This document shows positions 44,999-53,612 of a stretch of 64,000 bases of DNA, in pieces (the first letter of the stretch is position 1; the number at the start of each line of letters is the position of its first letter). Origin of the DNA: IMCC45349 sp047219225. Its GTDB lineage: Bacteria; Bacteroidota; Bacteroidia; Flavobacteriales; Flavobacteriaceae. The position numbers and the translations under genes are program-made. The stretch is from assembly GCF_047219225.1 (NCBI RefSeq), contig NZ_CP178208.1, positions 62,001 through 126,000 on the forward strand, read 5' to 3'. A model generated the notes under the pieces. The model was not told where the DNA came from. It did no database searches and saw only the letters and a list, made by a program, of their open reading frames with translations.

Positions 44999-47900
44999 TT
45001 AAACATCTTGTACATCAAACATTCTTTTGGTAAATTCTTCTTCTATGAGTACAACTTTCCATTTTTCATCACCAATTTTTAGATTTTCTAAATGATTATC
45101 TCCGTTTACATAAATTCTATCAAACTCTGTGTCTCTGGTAGAAAATTCCATTTTTTTGAAGAAGTCATTTAAGTCTGCATTACTCTTTTCTTCAGTATTT
45201 CTCCAAATTACTAAGGTTTCTTCTTCTCTCTCATTGGTAACACCTGTAATTACTTTAAAACCTTTTATGGTTTGTATGGTTTTTACATGTAAGCCAATTA
45301 AGTAATTAAAAGTTTCTACTAAATCAATTACTGTTTCTTGGCTTTCATTATTCCTTGTAATGTTTAGTTTATAATTAAAAGGGTTTTTAAAAGCATCTAT
45401 ATTTAATAAGCTATCTCTAGACTCTACATCTAACATATAACTTAATAGATATTCGTCATTAAAATCAGCGCTCTTCAATAAATTAGATTGATGTACTGAA
45501 GATTTTAAAGCCAAGTTATTTAATGTGTCTTCATAGCTTTCAAGTTCAAAATATTTAATTAGTTGAGAGATTCCATTTGCTAGTTTAGGAGAACCATTAT
45601 TCCAAGAGTCAGAATATATTGATTTTAAAGTCCTAGGCTTTGTTACTACATCAAAATAATTTCCCATTTCCACCATGAAGTATTTACGTCTACCATTATC
45701 ACTTCTATTTAAATCAATTACTGAATGACCAGTAGTTCCAGAACCTGCAAAAAAATCAATTACATTACCTTCTGTTTTATTTGAAAAAGAAGCTTTTAAG
45801 CAATCATAAACTAATTTTTTTGCTTTAGGAAAATCAAATTGCTTTACACCAAATAATTCTTTTAATTCTGCTGCTCCATAATTTGCTGAAGCATATTTTT
45901 TATCATCCCACCATGTAGTAGGTAATGAATTTTCATCCATACGTGTTTTAAAATCAACATTCACCTTTCCATTAGCATCATGTCTCACTCTGTATTCATT
46001 TAACTCTGTTGACACTCTCTGATAACCTCTTTGCCAGTTTTTCTCAATAATCTCTCCATTTTTCTCACTTAAAGGATATAACTCAACTTCTCCTTCTTTG
46101 AGAGATTCCTTAACATCATATGCTCCCTTAGAATTATTCCACTCCAATTCTGGAATTCTTATAGTATTATTTTTTGATACAAAAATTGGATAAAAAAGCT
46201 TTGGTCTATCTTGTCTTAAATCATTAGTACCTGACCTTATGAAGTTTGCCCATGCAAAATTCCCATGCTCATCTTTCTGTGGGTACCTTTTTAATCTCTT
46301 TTCTGTAATATCCAGACTTCCTGGTATTGCTTCTTCTGAATTACCATAAAAAAGAGAATACTCATGTGAGGGAGCAAAAGAACCTTTTGTTTTTCTTCCA
46401 GCTGGGTTAGTTCTTACAGGCACAACTCCTAGCTCTCTGTCAAAAACTTCATTTAATAATAATCTTAATTCAGAAACTTCCTCGTCATCAATTGCGACAC
46501 AAATAATCCCATCTTTAGATAGAAAGTTAGCACTAATTTTCAGTCTATCATACATTAAACTTAACCATGAAGAATCTTTATAATTGTTTTTATAAACAAT
46601 AGCGGATGCATCAGTATTATAAGGTGGGTCTATATAAATAGATTTTATTTGTTTTTTATACTTTGATTGAAGAGCGTTAACTGCTTGAAAATTTTCAGAA
46701 TTAATTAGTAAACCATTAGTTTGTTCATCTAAATCATCAAATTCTGCCAACAGCTTATCTTTAAATTCTTGAGAAAAGAATTTAGTGTCTAAAACCAAAT
46801 AAGGTTGGCTTTTAAGAAAATCTATGGTTAAAGGCTCACTATAAGCTACCGTTAATAAATCACCTTTCTGCTCATGTATTTTAAAAAGTTCATTCCATTC
46901 TTCTAACTGTTCTTTGTTAGCTGCTATTTCTGGATAATAACTTTCTGGTATTCTATCTAAAGTAACACAGTAGTTGGTGCTAACTACAAACTTCTTTTTT
47001 AACCATAATTTCTTTTGGAAATTTTCTAGCTGTGCTAAAAAACTAATAATTTTTTGAGCAACTTGTTTTAACGCTTTTACTTTAGAAAGTTGTGCTGTAA
47101 AATCTTGCTCATTATCTGTGTTTATATCATCTAGGTATAAGACTTCATTTTTAATGTAAAAGTCTAGTTCACGAGATAGAAATCCTCCAAGGTCTTTGTG
47201 TATAAAGTAATCAAAGGTGTTTCTAGCAGAAAAGTCATTTAGGTGTTTTTCTAAAAGGGTACGTTTTTTATTTTTTTCAGTAGGAGCTAAAGCTAGTACA
47301 TCATTAAATTCGGAAGGTAGGTTTGAGACAATGGTTTTTAAGGCTTCAGCCATTAATTTATCTTGACTGACTTTTTTATCATGAAGCTCATAAGTAAAGT
47401 TTAGAGTAAGTGTGTTACCATCTTCTGAGACTTCAACAGGCAGTTCCTCGTAGATTTTAAAACGTCTTTCTTTACCAGACTGCTCTTTATTGTTATTTTG
47501 TTCTGTAGAGGCTTCTTTTAGCTCTATTTTCACTGTTTTATTGCCAGCAATTTTAAAACCATAATTTTTTAAATATTCAGAAGTTTTAATATAGTATTGG
47601 TCATAATTTGCCCAATGTAGTTTTACTTCTTCACCTTCATAAGGTATAGCATATACATCTTTTTTGTAGCGTCTTAGAGAAATGAAATCTCCATCTTTAT
47701 AATAACGTTTAAAGAAATTGGCTAAATGAGAATATACTTCTTGCTCTAAACCATCTACAGAAGTTGAATTGGCTAGTTTACTTTGTAATTCTTGTACTTT
47801 AGGCAATGTGTTTGGGTCAACACCTAAGGACTTAGCTTGCTCAATAGATGTATTTAGTTCTTCTTGGATTTTAGTGTTGTTTCCAGAACTATTAGCAGCC

Positions 47901-48076
47901 AGTACTTCTTTAACTTGAGGTAATAAACGGTTATCAAGAAAATCTGTAATTTCCTCTCGCTTTTGATTCATGATTCTGTAGATACCAAAATCCAAATCTG
48001 CCTTATCTAATTCAAAAACTTCTTTTAATACGTTTTTAAGTTTTTGGTAGTTGGTGTTATTTATTTCTGTTGCCAT
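44999..48076 (-). CDS. Type III Mod-like DNA adenine methyltransferase with long N-terminal extension
   Basis: Methyltransferase of 1025 residues. The catalytic motif DPPY (483-486, YIDPPYNTDAS) precedes the SAM motif DFFAGSGTTG (774-783), the beta-class order of type III Mod proteins that make N6-methyladenine. The roughly 290 residues between them hold the target-recognition region (including a variable stretch around 560-720). The first 470 residues are an added helical region (LDFGIYRIMNQKREEI, SEFNDVLALAPTEKNK) absent from classical Mod of about 650 residues; it is shared with helicase-associated methylases. It should mark host DNA and help Res find targets. Confidence 0.9.
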   Translation of the reverse strand: MATEINNTNYQKLKNVLKEVFELDKADLDFGIYRIMNQKREEITDFLDNRLLPQVKEVLAANSSGNNTKIQEELNTSIEQAKSLGVDPNTLPKVQELQSKLANSTSVDGLEQEVYSHLANFFKRYYKDGDFISLRRYKKDVYAIPYEGEEVKLHWANYDQYYIKTSEYLKNYGFKIAGNKTVKIELKEASTEQNNNKEQSGKERRFKIYEELPVEVSEDGNTLTLNFTYELHDKKVSQDKLMAEALKTIVSNLPSEFNDVLALAPTEKNKKRTLLEKHLNDFSARNTFDYFIHKDLGGFLSRELDFYIKNEVLYLDDINTDNEQDFTAQLSKVKALKQVAQKIISFLAQLENFQKKLWLKKKFVVSTNYCVTLDRIPESYYPEIAANKEQLEEWNELFKIHEQKGDLLTVAYSEPLTIDFLKSQPYLVLDTKFFSQEFKDKLLAEFDDLDEQTNGLLINSENFQAVNALQSKYKKQIKSIYIDPPYNTDASAIVYKNNYKDSSWLSLMYDRLKISANFLSKDGIICVAIDDEEVSELRLLLNEVFDRELGVVPVRTNPAGRKTKGSFAPSHEYSLFYGNSEEAIPGSLDITEKRLKRYPQKDEHGNFAWANFIRSGTNDLRQDRPKLFYPIFVSKNNTIRIPELEWNNSKGAYDVKESLKEGEVELYPLSEKNGEIIEKNWQRGYQRVSTELNEYRVRHDANGKVNVDFKTRMDENSLPTTWWDDKKYASANYGAAELKELFGVKQFDFPKAKKLVYDCLKASFSNKTEGNVIDFFAGSGTTGHSVIDLNRSDNGRRKYFMVEMGNYFDVVTKPRTLKSIYSDSWNNGSPKLANGISQLIKYFELESYEDTLNNLALKSSVHQSNLLKSADFNDEYLLSYMLDVESRDSLLNIDAFKNPFNYKLNITRNNESQETVIDLVETFNYLIGLHVKTIQTIKGFKVITGVTNEREEETLVIWRNTEEKSNADLNDFFKKMEFSTRDTEFDRIYVNGDNHLENLKIGDEKWKVVLIEEEFTKRMFDVQDV

Positions 48077-48110
48077 ATTTTTATATGTATGCTAGGGTAT
48101 TCTTTTAATT

Positions 48111-51005
48111 TTATTTTAGATGCCATTTGATAGTGAAAATAGGAGTTTCTTTGATGGATTTTAACATCTTTTCTCTAATTTCATCTATCATGTTATCTCT
48201 TCTGTCTTCAATTTCATCTTCTACATCAAATATTTCTTGACGTAGCTTCTTTTTTTGCTTCTCTAAAGATTTTAACTCTGTTTGAATTTTTAACAATTCA
48301 TCAGTAGAGTTTGTTTTTTTAGAGTTTCTATTTAACTCTTTAATTTTAGATTTAACATCACGTAATTCCTTTTCTGAAGCTATTATTCTGTCTTCAGCCC
48401 ATTTGTGTAACTTGTCTACTTCTTGCTGGAAATAGTCTGTGTCTTTTGCTTTGAGAGCTTCTAAAAGTAATTCTTTATGCGTGTTTCTAGATTCAGAAAG
48501 TTTGGCTTTTTCAGTTTCAGAAAGAACACTATTTTTATTTTCAGAAATTACAGGGAGTTCTAAAATACGTTTACAAATATCATTAGAAATTTCTTCTCCA
48601 TCTTTAGTAAACCCTACAAATAATAAATTGTCTGTGACATCAAAAGAATTGACTTCAAAATTTTCAAGATGTAACACACCAGAATTACCAATAAGATGTT
48701 CTATTGAAGCTACATTAAGCTTTGTGTTAGAGTAATCAAAAGTTAATTCTGTAAAAGGTAGTTCCTTGTTTTTAAAATCTTGAATTAAGTGTTGTGCAAT
48801 AGGATGCCCTATTCTGTAACGATGAATATCTTCTCTGTCTTTATGTACAGTATATGGACCAATTGGAATGTGCTTATCTAAAGGATTTTGTTTTAATACA
48901 AATGATAGGTTTTTATTATCAAAATTTGCTTTACCGTTTAAACCTAATTTTGTGATTTCCCATAACCATTGTTCATATTTTGACACATGATTTTTGGCTT
49001 CATCTAAACGTGTTTTAAGTTTATCAATAACATCTGCATCAAAATTTTCTAAGAGTTTTTGTTGAGTAGATTTTAACTTGTTACCTATCTGTTCTTCAAG
49101 TTCTTTTTGAAGACTATCAAAGGAAGCTTCAATTTCGTCTTTTGTTCTACAGTCTTGATATATTTTTGCTATTCGTTTTTCAAAGTCAACACCAGAACTA
49201 ATACTTCCTAAAACTTCATCAGAAGCACCAAATACACCATTAAAAAGACTGAATTTCTGGTTTAATAAATCAAATACTCTTTGGTCTGCTGCATTTTTAG
49301 TATTTAAGAAGTTAATTACAACAACATCATATTTTTGTCCATAACGATGACATCTACCTATACGTTGTTCTATACGCTGAGGATTCCAAGGTAAATCATA
49401 GTTAACTAACATAGAGCAAAACTGTAAATTAATCCCTTCAGCAGCAGCTTCAGTAGCTAATAATATTTGACAATCATCAGATTTAAAATGGTCTACAAGA
49501 GCAGCTCTAATATCAACAGCTTTAGAACCAGTTATTTTATCAGAATTTTTGTTTTGTTCAAGCCAAGATTTATAAATCAGTTTTGATTTCTCATCATTAT
49601 TTGTACCATTGAACAAGGTGACTTTATCCTTGTAACCATTATTTTCTAATAAGTTTAAAAGGTAAGTTTGAGTTCTACGAGACTCTGTAAAAATGATGGT
49701 TTTTTGATTAGCACCAAGCTCTTTAAGTTTGTCAAATCCTTTTGAAAGAGCAACCAGAAGTTTATCTCCTTTAGCATTATTTTCTATGGAACAAGCAAGC
49801 TCATAAAATGCTTCTAAATCTCTTAATTCATTTTTAATGGCTGCAATTTGTTCATCAGATAAAATTTCAACAACATCTTCAATTTCATTTTCTAATTCTT
49901 CTTCTGAAATTTTATAATCTTCTTGAATCTCGTCAAACAAATCATAATCCTCTAGAATTTCAGAATCAAGTTTTTCATTTTGATTCTTATTAATTTCATT
50001 TTCTTTGATTGTCGTCTTCAGTCTTTTAATCAAATTCTCTAAAGTTCCAGAAATAGCAAAACTAGAAGATGCTAGAAGCTTTCTTAGAATAAGAGTCATT
50101 AAATGTCTTTGACTAGCAGGTAAAGCATATAATTCTTCTCTCTGAAGATATTCTGTAACCATTTCATACAAAGTATGCTCTTCATCAGAAGGAACAAACT
50201 GCTCAGTAATTGGGATACGGTTAGTATAGTTGATATATTCTTGAACTTGTCTTCTTAATGTTCTGTTACAGATAGGAGCTATTCTATCTTGTAGGTCTTC
50301 AAATTCAGTTTCATCTGCTCTTGAAAATTGAGTTCGAAAACTTTTTAAATCACCAAAAATATTGGTGTCTATAAATGATACTAATCCATAAAGTTCTAGA
50401 ATTGTATTCTGTAATGGAGTTGCTGTAAGTAATACTTTCTTTTTATCCTCAAGAGCAACTCTTAAGGTGTTGCCAATCTTATTCGTTGGCTTATATGAAT
50501 TTCTTAAGTAATGAGCTTCATCAATAATTACTAAATCCCAAGAAGTTAGTTGCACCCATTCTGCTTTGTTTCTAGCAAAATGATATGAGCAAATTACTAT
50601 GTTGTTTTTGTTATCAAAAGGGTTTTGCTTTCCTTTTTTTCTTGCTGCATTAAAAGATTTAGTTTCAAGGACTTTTGAAGGTAAATAGAACTTATCTTCT
50701 AACTCTTGAGACCACTGTTTTCTTAAAGAAGATGGACTTATAATTAAAATTCTTCGCTTACCTTCAGCCCATTTCTGAGACAATAGTATTCCAGCTTCTA
50801 TGGTCTTACCTAAACCTACTTCATCTGCTAATATTGCTCCTTTTGATAAAGGAGATTTAAAAGCAAATAGAGCAGCTTCTACTTGGTGTGGATTTAAGTC
50901 TACTTTTGCATCTAATAGAGTTGCTCCAAACTTTTCAGTTGAATCTGAAGAACATCTTTTAGATAATTCGTAAGCATAATATTTTGATTGATAATGATTA
51001 ATCAT
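48111..51005 (-). CDS. RapA/SNF2-type DEAD helicase
   Basis: SF2 translocase of 964 residues. Walker A DEVGLGKTIEAG (61-72), LIISPSSLRKQW (88-99), DEAH (162-165), TATPLQN near 196, and C-terminal ATEAAAEGINLQ plus PWNPQRIEQRIGRCHRYGQ around 515-560 define a RapA/HepA-like SNF2 motor. An acidic insert lies about residues 335-390. The last 120 residues form a long charged coiled coil (SEKELRDVKSKIKELN, LKSLEKQKKKLRQEIFDVEDEIEDR). SNF2 motors of this kind occur in DISARM class 1 (DrmD) and related methylase-linked loci. Its ATG overlaps the DUF2779 stop (ATGA). Confidence 0.9.
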   Translation of the reverse strand: MINHYQSKYYAYELSKRCSSDSTEKFGATLLDAKVDLNPHQVEAALFAFKSPLSKGAILADEVGLGKTIEAGILLSQKWAEGKRRILIISPSSLRKQWSQELEDKFYLPSKVLETKSFNAARKKGKQNPFDNKNNIVICSYHFARNKAEWVQLTSWDLVIIDEAHYLRNSYKPTNKIGNTLRVALEDKKKVLLTATPLQNTILELYGLVSFIDTNIFGDLKSFRTQFSRADETEFEDLQDRIAPICNRTLRRQVQEYINYTNRIPITEQFVPSDEEHTLYEMVTEYLQREELYALPASQRHLMTLILRKLLASSSFAISGTLENLIKRLKTTIKENEINKNQNEKLDSEILEDYDLFDEIQEDYKISEEELENEIEDVVEILSDEQIAAIKNELRDLEAFYELACSIENNAKGDKLLVALSKGFDKLKELGANQKTIIFTESRRTQTYLLNLLENNGYKDKVTLFNGTNNDEKSKLIYKSWLEQNKNSDKITGSKAVDIRAALVDHFKSDDCQILLATEAAAEGINLQFCSMLVNYDLPWNPQRIEQRIGRCHRYGQKYDVVVINFLNTKNAADQRVFDLLNQKFSLFNGVFGASDEVLGSISSGVDFEKRIAKIYQDCRTKDEIEASFDSLQKELEEQIGNKLKSTQQKLLENFDADVIDKLKTRLDEAKNHVSKYEQWLWEITKLGLNGKANFDNKNLSFVLKQNPLDKHIPIGPYTVHKDREDIHRYRIGHPIAQHLIQDFKNKELPFTELTFDYSNTKLNVASIEHLIGNSGVLHLENFEVNSFDVTDNLLFVGFTKDGEEISNDICKRILELPVISENKNSVLSETEKAKLSESRNTHKELLLEALKAKDTDYFQQEVDKLHKWAEDRIIASEKELRDVKSKIKELNRNSKKTNSTDELLKIQTELKSLEKQKKKLRQEIFDVEDEIEDRRDNMIDEIREKMLKSIKETPIFTIKWHLK

Positions 51006-52462
51006 ATTCTTTTTAACTCCTTAAAAATTTCTACCATAGCTAATGTGTCTAACTTACAATAAGCTAGAAGGTTTTTTCTAGTTTGTTCTATATCTTCTTT
51101 AAAGTTTGGGTCACTAACCATTCTTCCCCAGGTATCTAAAGCCATTGTGCCATCTTGTACTTCTAAATCTGAATAAGAAAACTGAGGACATAGCACAGGT
51201 AATACTTTTTTAATTGAAGTAGAACCATGAAACTTAAAATCCACATAGTCTGTTTTAAAAATGTTCATTAAATCAAACATATGGTTGTTCATATAGTTTA
51301 GGTAGTCAGTAAATTGGGGAATCCAAACCAACATATCTTTATTTCTGCTTATCTCAAAAGGTGCATTCCACGATATAAAAGTACCTGTCAGACCAGTAAA
51401 ATTCTGCATTTTTTTTAGCATACCTACAGGTTGTTCTAGTTTACTTCCTAACCATTCAAAATGAGTTAGCTCACCATTTTCTTGCATAGAATGTATAGAC
51501 ACTTGAAAGACTAGGTGATTATGAGGTCCCATATTATCTAATTTAGGAACTGCTGTTGGATAAGTTTCATAATCTACAAAATGTAGTGGGTATTTTAAGC
51601 TGTTTAAGGTTTTTTGAATTGATGGTTCATTAACCAATACAAGTTCCTTTCTTACAGATTCTACTTGAGCTTGTTGAATTACACTTAATTCAAAATCTTG
51701 GGGAATATCTAAAATTCCTAATTGGTTATTGTCAACTAACTGTCCTATTTTTTTAGCCGAAATTCTTGCAATTTCATAAATGCTAAACTCAGGTATATCC
51801 TTATTAAAGTATTTAAAGCTGTCACAATGGTTTGTTCTTGTTTTATACCTGCTAGAACATTGATTTTCATTTATAGTTTCTTTATTAATAAAATTTGAAG
51901 CAGCATTAATATCATTAACAACTGTAGAATATATGTTGTTTATTTGTTCAGTTACTTCAGCAACCTCTAACAATTCATTAGCATTAATAGCTCCTTGCTT
52001 TACATAGTCTTTGTTAAGATGGATAATAGAAACCTTTGATACATTATAACCACACTCTTGTAAAACATATTTCTGAAAACATGCGTCTTCAAGTTTTCCT
52101 TTTTTTATACTCGATGCTGATTTAATTTCATAAATATGGTATGTGTCATTGGGTAATTTTTCCAAAACGTCAATTCTAGCAAATACTCCTTTCGATGTTG
52201 AAAAAGATGGTTGAAAAAATAAGTTACTACTTGAATTTAATTGTTGTTGGGTAAATTCAGGGGTACTATTTTCTGGTAAGTCAACTCCATTAGGGAATAA
52301 TAGTTTTGCATACTCCTCAACTTCATAACCTTCTTTAATCAACTTTTCTAAAAACAATGAAAATTCTCCCTTGGGATATTCATTAGGCTTATTTTTTAGA
52401 AGCCATAATGATTCAGGGCAATTAAGGTATTGTATAAAGTCTGTTTTGGTTAGTTGATGCAT
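51002..52462 (-). CDS. Cas4-like nuclease fused to a DUF2779 RNase H-fold domain
   Basis: Protein of 486 residues. The N-terminal half resembles Cas4/RecB nucleases: TDFIQYLNCPESLW (7-20), Asp98 in FARIDVL, and Glu112-Ile-Lys114 in IYEIKSAS, then QKYVLQECGY. Cys15, Cys202 and Cys213 could hold an iron-sulfur cluster. The C-terminal half is DUF2779, which looks like a DnaQ/RNase H-fold exonuclease: Asp297 and Glu299 in FVDYETY and Asp472 in YCKLDTLAMV. Two nuclease sites in one chain would suit DNA end processing. It lies 5 nt after the 188-aa gene and overlaps the SNF2 gene. Confidence 0.8.
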   Translation of the reverse strand: MHQLTKTDFIQYLNCPESLWLLKNKPNEYPKGEFSLFLEKLIKEGYEVEEYAKLLFPNGVDLPENSTPEFTQQQLNSSSNLFFQPSFSTSKGVFARIDVLEKLPNDTYHIYEIKSASSIKKGKLEDACFQKYVLQECGYNVSKVSIIHLNKDYVKQGAINANELLEVAEVTEQINNIYSTVVNDINAASNFINKETINENQCSSRYKTRTNHCDSFKYFNKDIPEFSIYEIARISAKKIGQLVDNNQLGILDIPQDFELSVIQQAQVESVRKELVLVNEPSIQKTLNSLKYPLHFVDYETYPTAVPKLDNMGPHNHLVFQVSIHSMQENGELTHFEWLGSKLEQPVGMLKKMQNFTGLTGTFISWNAPFEISRNKDMLVWIPQFTDYLNYMNNHMFDLMNIFKTDYVDFKFHGSTSIKKVLPVLCPQFSYSDLEVQDGTMALDTWGRMVSDPNFKEDIEQTRKNLLAYCKLDTLAMVEIFKELKRI

Positions 52463-52467
52463 AGAGG

Positions 52468-53034
52468 TTAAGGTGTAAGAATTTCTTGAAATTGTTCTTT
52501 CGTTAAAATCATAAAGTTTGTGGTGTCATAGGTGTTCTTTTCAACTCTTTTTAAGAATGCCATATAATTGAGTATTCTGACAAAAGTTCTTTTTACAGAT
52601 TCATTGTATGCAATACCTATTCCTATTCTACCTAATGAAGCAGCATTTATCATGCTACCCATTATGTGTTTTCTTGTACTTGAGTTCTCAATTTCTATTG
52701 CTAAAAAGCATCTTGCATTTTGATTTTTTCTTGTTAGAAAGTCAAATTCAGGAATTTGAATTTCATGTAACCATTCTTCTCCAATGTTTTCTACATGACA
52801 ATCATAGATTTGTTTTAAAAAAGTGTCAACATTATCATTTCGTAAAATATTGTTATACTCAGCTGTTTGGTTGTTATATGGTGCTACGCTAAAAGGTCCA
52901 GCTGCTATATCTACTCTTGGAGAATACTGATAATTAACACCTGTAAATGCTCTCCATTCTTCAACCACGTCAAGACCTTCAAGTTTATTTGATAATAATG
53001 GTGATACTAAATTTTGATATTGTGTAGCTGTCAT
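52468..53034 (-). CDS. Unrecognised 188-aa protein of the defence operon, nuclease-like motif
   Basis: I do not recognise this family. It is soluble and mixed alpha/beta. Residues 36-50 (YQYSPRVDIAAGPFS) and 94-117 (IPEFDFL then CFLAIEIENS) followed by K122, HIMGSMINAASLGRIGIGIAY, recall a restriction-endonuclease fold: an acidic pair on neighbouring strands (Asp42 or Asp98, Glu114-x-Glu116) and a helix with a conserved glycine. The usual E-x-K is E-x-E, so activity is uncertain; a specificity or assembly role is also possible. It lies 7 nt after the XRE regulator and 5 nt before the DUF2779 gene, clearly part of the operon. Confidence 0.7.
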   Translation of the reverse strand: MTATQYQNLVSPLLSNKLEGLDVVEEWRAFTGVNYQYSPRVDIAAGPFSVAPYNNQTAEYNNILRNDNVDTFLKQIYDCHVENIGEEWLHEIQIPEFDFLTRKNQNARCFLAIEIENSSTRKHIMGSMINAASLGRIGIGIAYNESVKRTFVRILNYMAFLKRVEKNTYDTTNFMILTKEQFQEILTP

Positions 53035-53041
53035 TGTATGA

Positions 53042-53332
53042 TTATTGCTTATCTGATTTTACTCTTTTTAGAGCTAATTTTATTGCATCAATTGCCATTT
53101 CTTCCCCATTTACTTCTTCATATACTTTTTCACTTAACCAAAGGGTTAATAGTTTATTGTATTCAATATCAAGAGCTAAAGCAAGTTTTTCAATTTGTTC
53201 TCTAGTTGGCTTCCTATCTCCTTTTTCAATTTTACTTATTAAAGCAGTATCAACTTCAACCTGGTATGCAACCTCTCTTAGTAGCATTCCTTTAGCTTCC
53301 CTTTTAAATTTTATTAATTCTGATAGTATCAT
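53042..53332 (-). CDS. XRE-family regulator of the defence operon
   Basis: Small DNA-binding protein of 96 residues with a Cro/CI-type helix-turn-helix (MLLREVAYQVEVDTALISKIEKGDRKP, about 17-43 in total) and a short C-terminal helix. As first gene of the eight-gene operon it resembles the C proteins of restriction-modification systems that delay or limit nuclease expression. The inverted repeat at 53347-53363, 15-31 nt upstream of the ATG, is the likely operator. Start ATG 53332. Confidence 0.88.
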   Translation of the reverse strand: MILSELIKFKREAKGMLLREVAYQVEVDTALISKIEKGDRKPTREQIEKLALALDIEYNKLLTLWLSEKVYEEVNGEEMAIDAIKLALKRVKSDKQ

Positions 53333-53346
53333 TAGTAGTCAGATTT

Positions 53347-53363
53347 CAACTTGTCAAAAGTTG
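53347..53363. promoter_or_regulatory. Candidate operator upstream of the XRE gene
   Basis: CAACTT-GTCAA-AAGTTG, a 6-5-6 inverted repeat right before the XRE start, fits autoregulation of the defence operon. Inferred from position and symmetry only. Confidence 0.5.
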
Positions 53364-53416
53364 TCTAAATCTACATCTATTTTTCTTACAGAAAAAATTT
53401 TTATAAAATATTTTTT

Positions 53417-53492
53417 AAGGTATTCTGTGAGAGCTTAGAGTACCTTGTGCAATGACCCCTACCCAGTTATGGGAATCAACTTCCCCGACCCA
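53417..53492. other. Structured, GC-rich patch in the 280-bp gap before the right-arm genes
   Basis: AAGGTA (53417-53422) pairs with TACCTT (53441-53446), and nearby CCC-AGTTAT-GGG and GGGAA-TCAAC-TTCCC form nested hairpins in a C-rich stretch (about 53450-53492), in contrast to the AT-rich surroundings. The rest of the gap shows no reading frame. It may encode a small RNA or be a processing site; nothing decides. Confidence 0.35.
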
Positions 53493-53612
53493 CTTTTAGA
53501 GGAAATAAATTTTCTAGCAGGGCTTATAAATTCAAGGTGATAGTTGTAATTTATTTTCTGTAGATAATTTAATTCTTGTGAGTGGTTAAGTTCAACTCAA
53601 AATTCAAAAACT

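Noticed and set aside
51002..52462. DUF2779 protein as a Cas4 belonging to a CRISPR system
   Set aside because: No CRISPR repeats or other cas genes occur in the window; the C-terminal RNase H-like domain is not part of Cas4.
38175..53332. A complete DISARM or BREX system
   Set aside because: No DrmA, DrmB or DrmC (DISARM) and no PglZ, BrxC or BrxL (BREX) proteins are present; only the SNF2 helicase and a methylase are shared in kind.
53034..53438. Plus-strand open frame across the XRE gene
   Set aside because: It is the antisense shadow of the XRE regulator and its leader; the residue pattern is not protein-like and the minus-strand gene has a clear helix-turn-helix.
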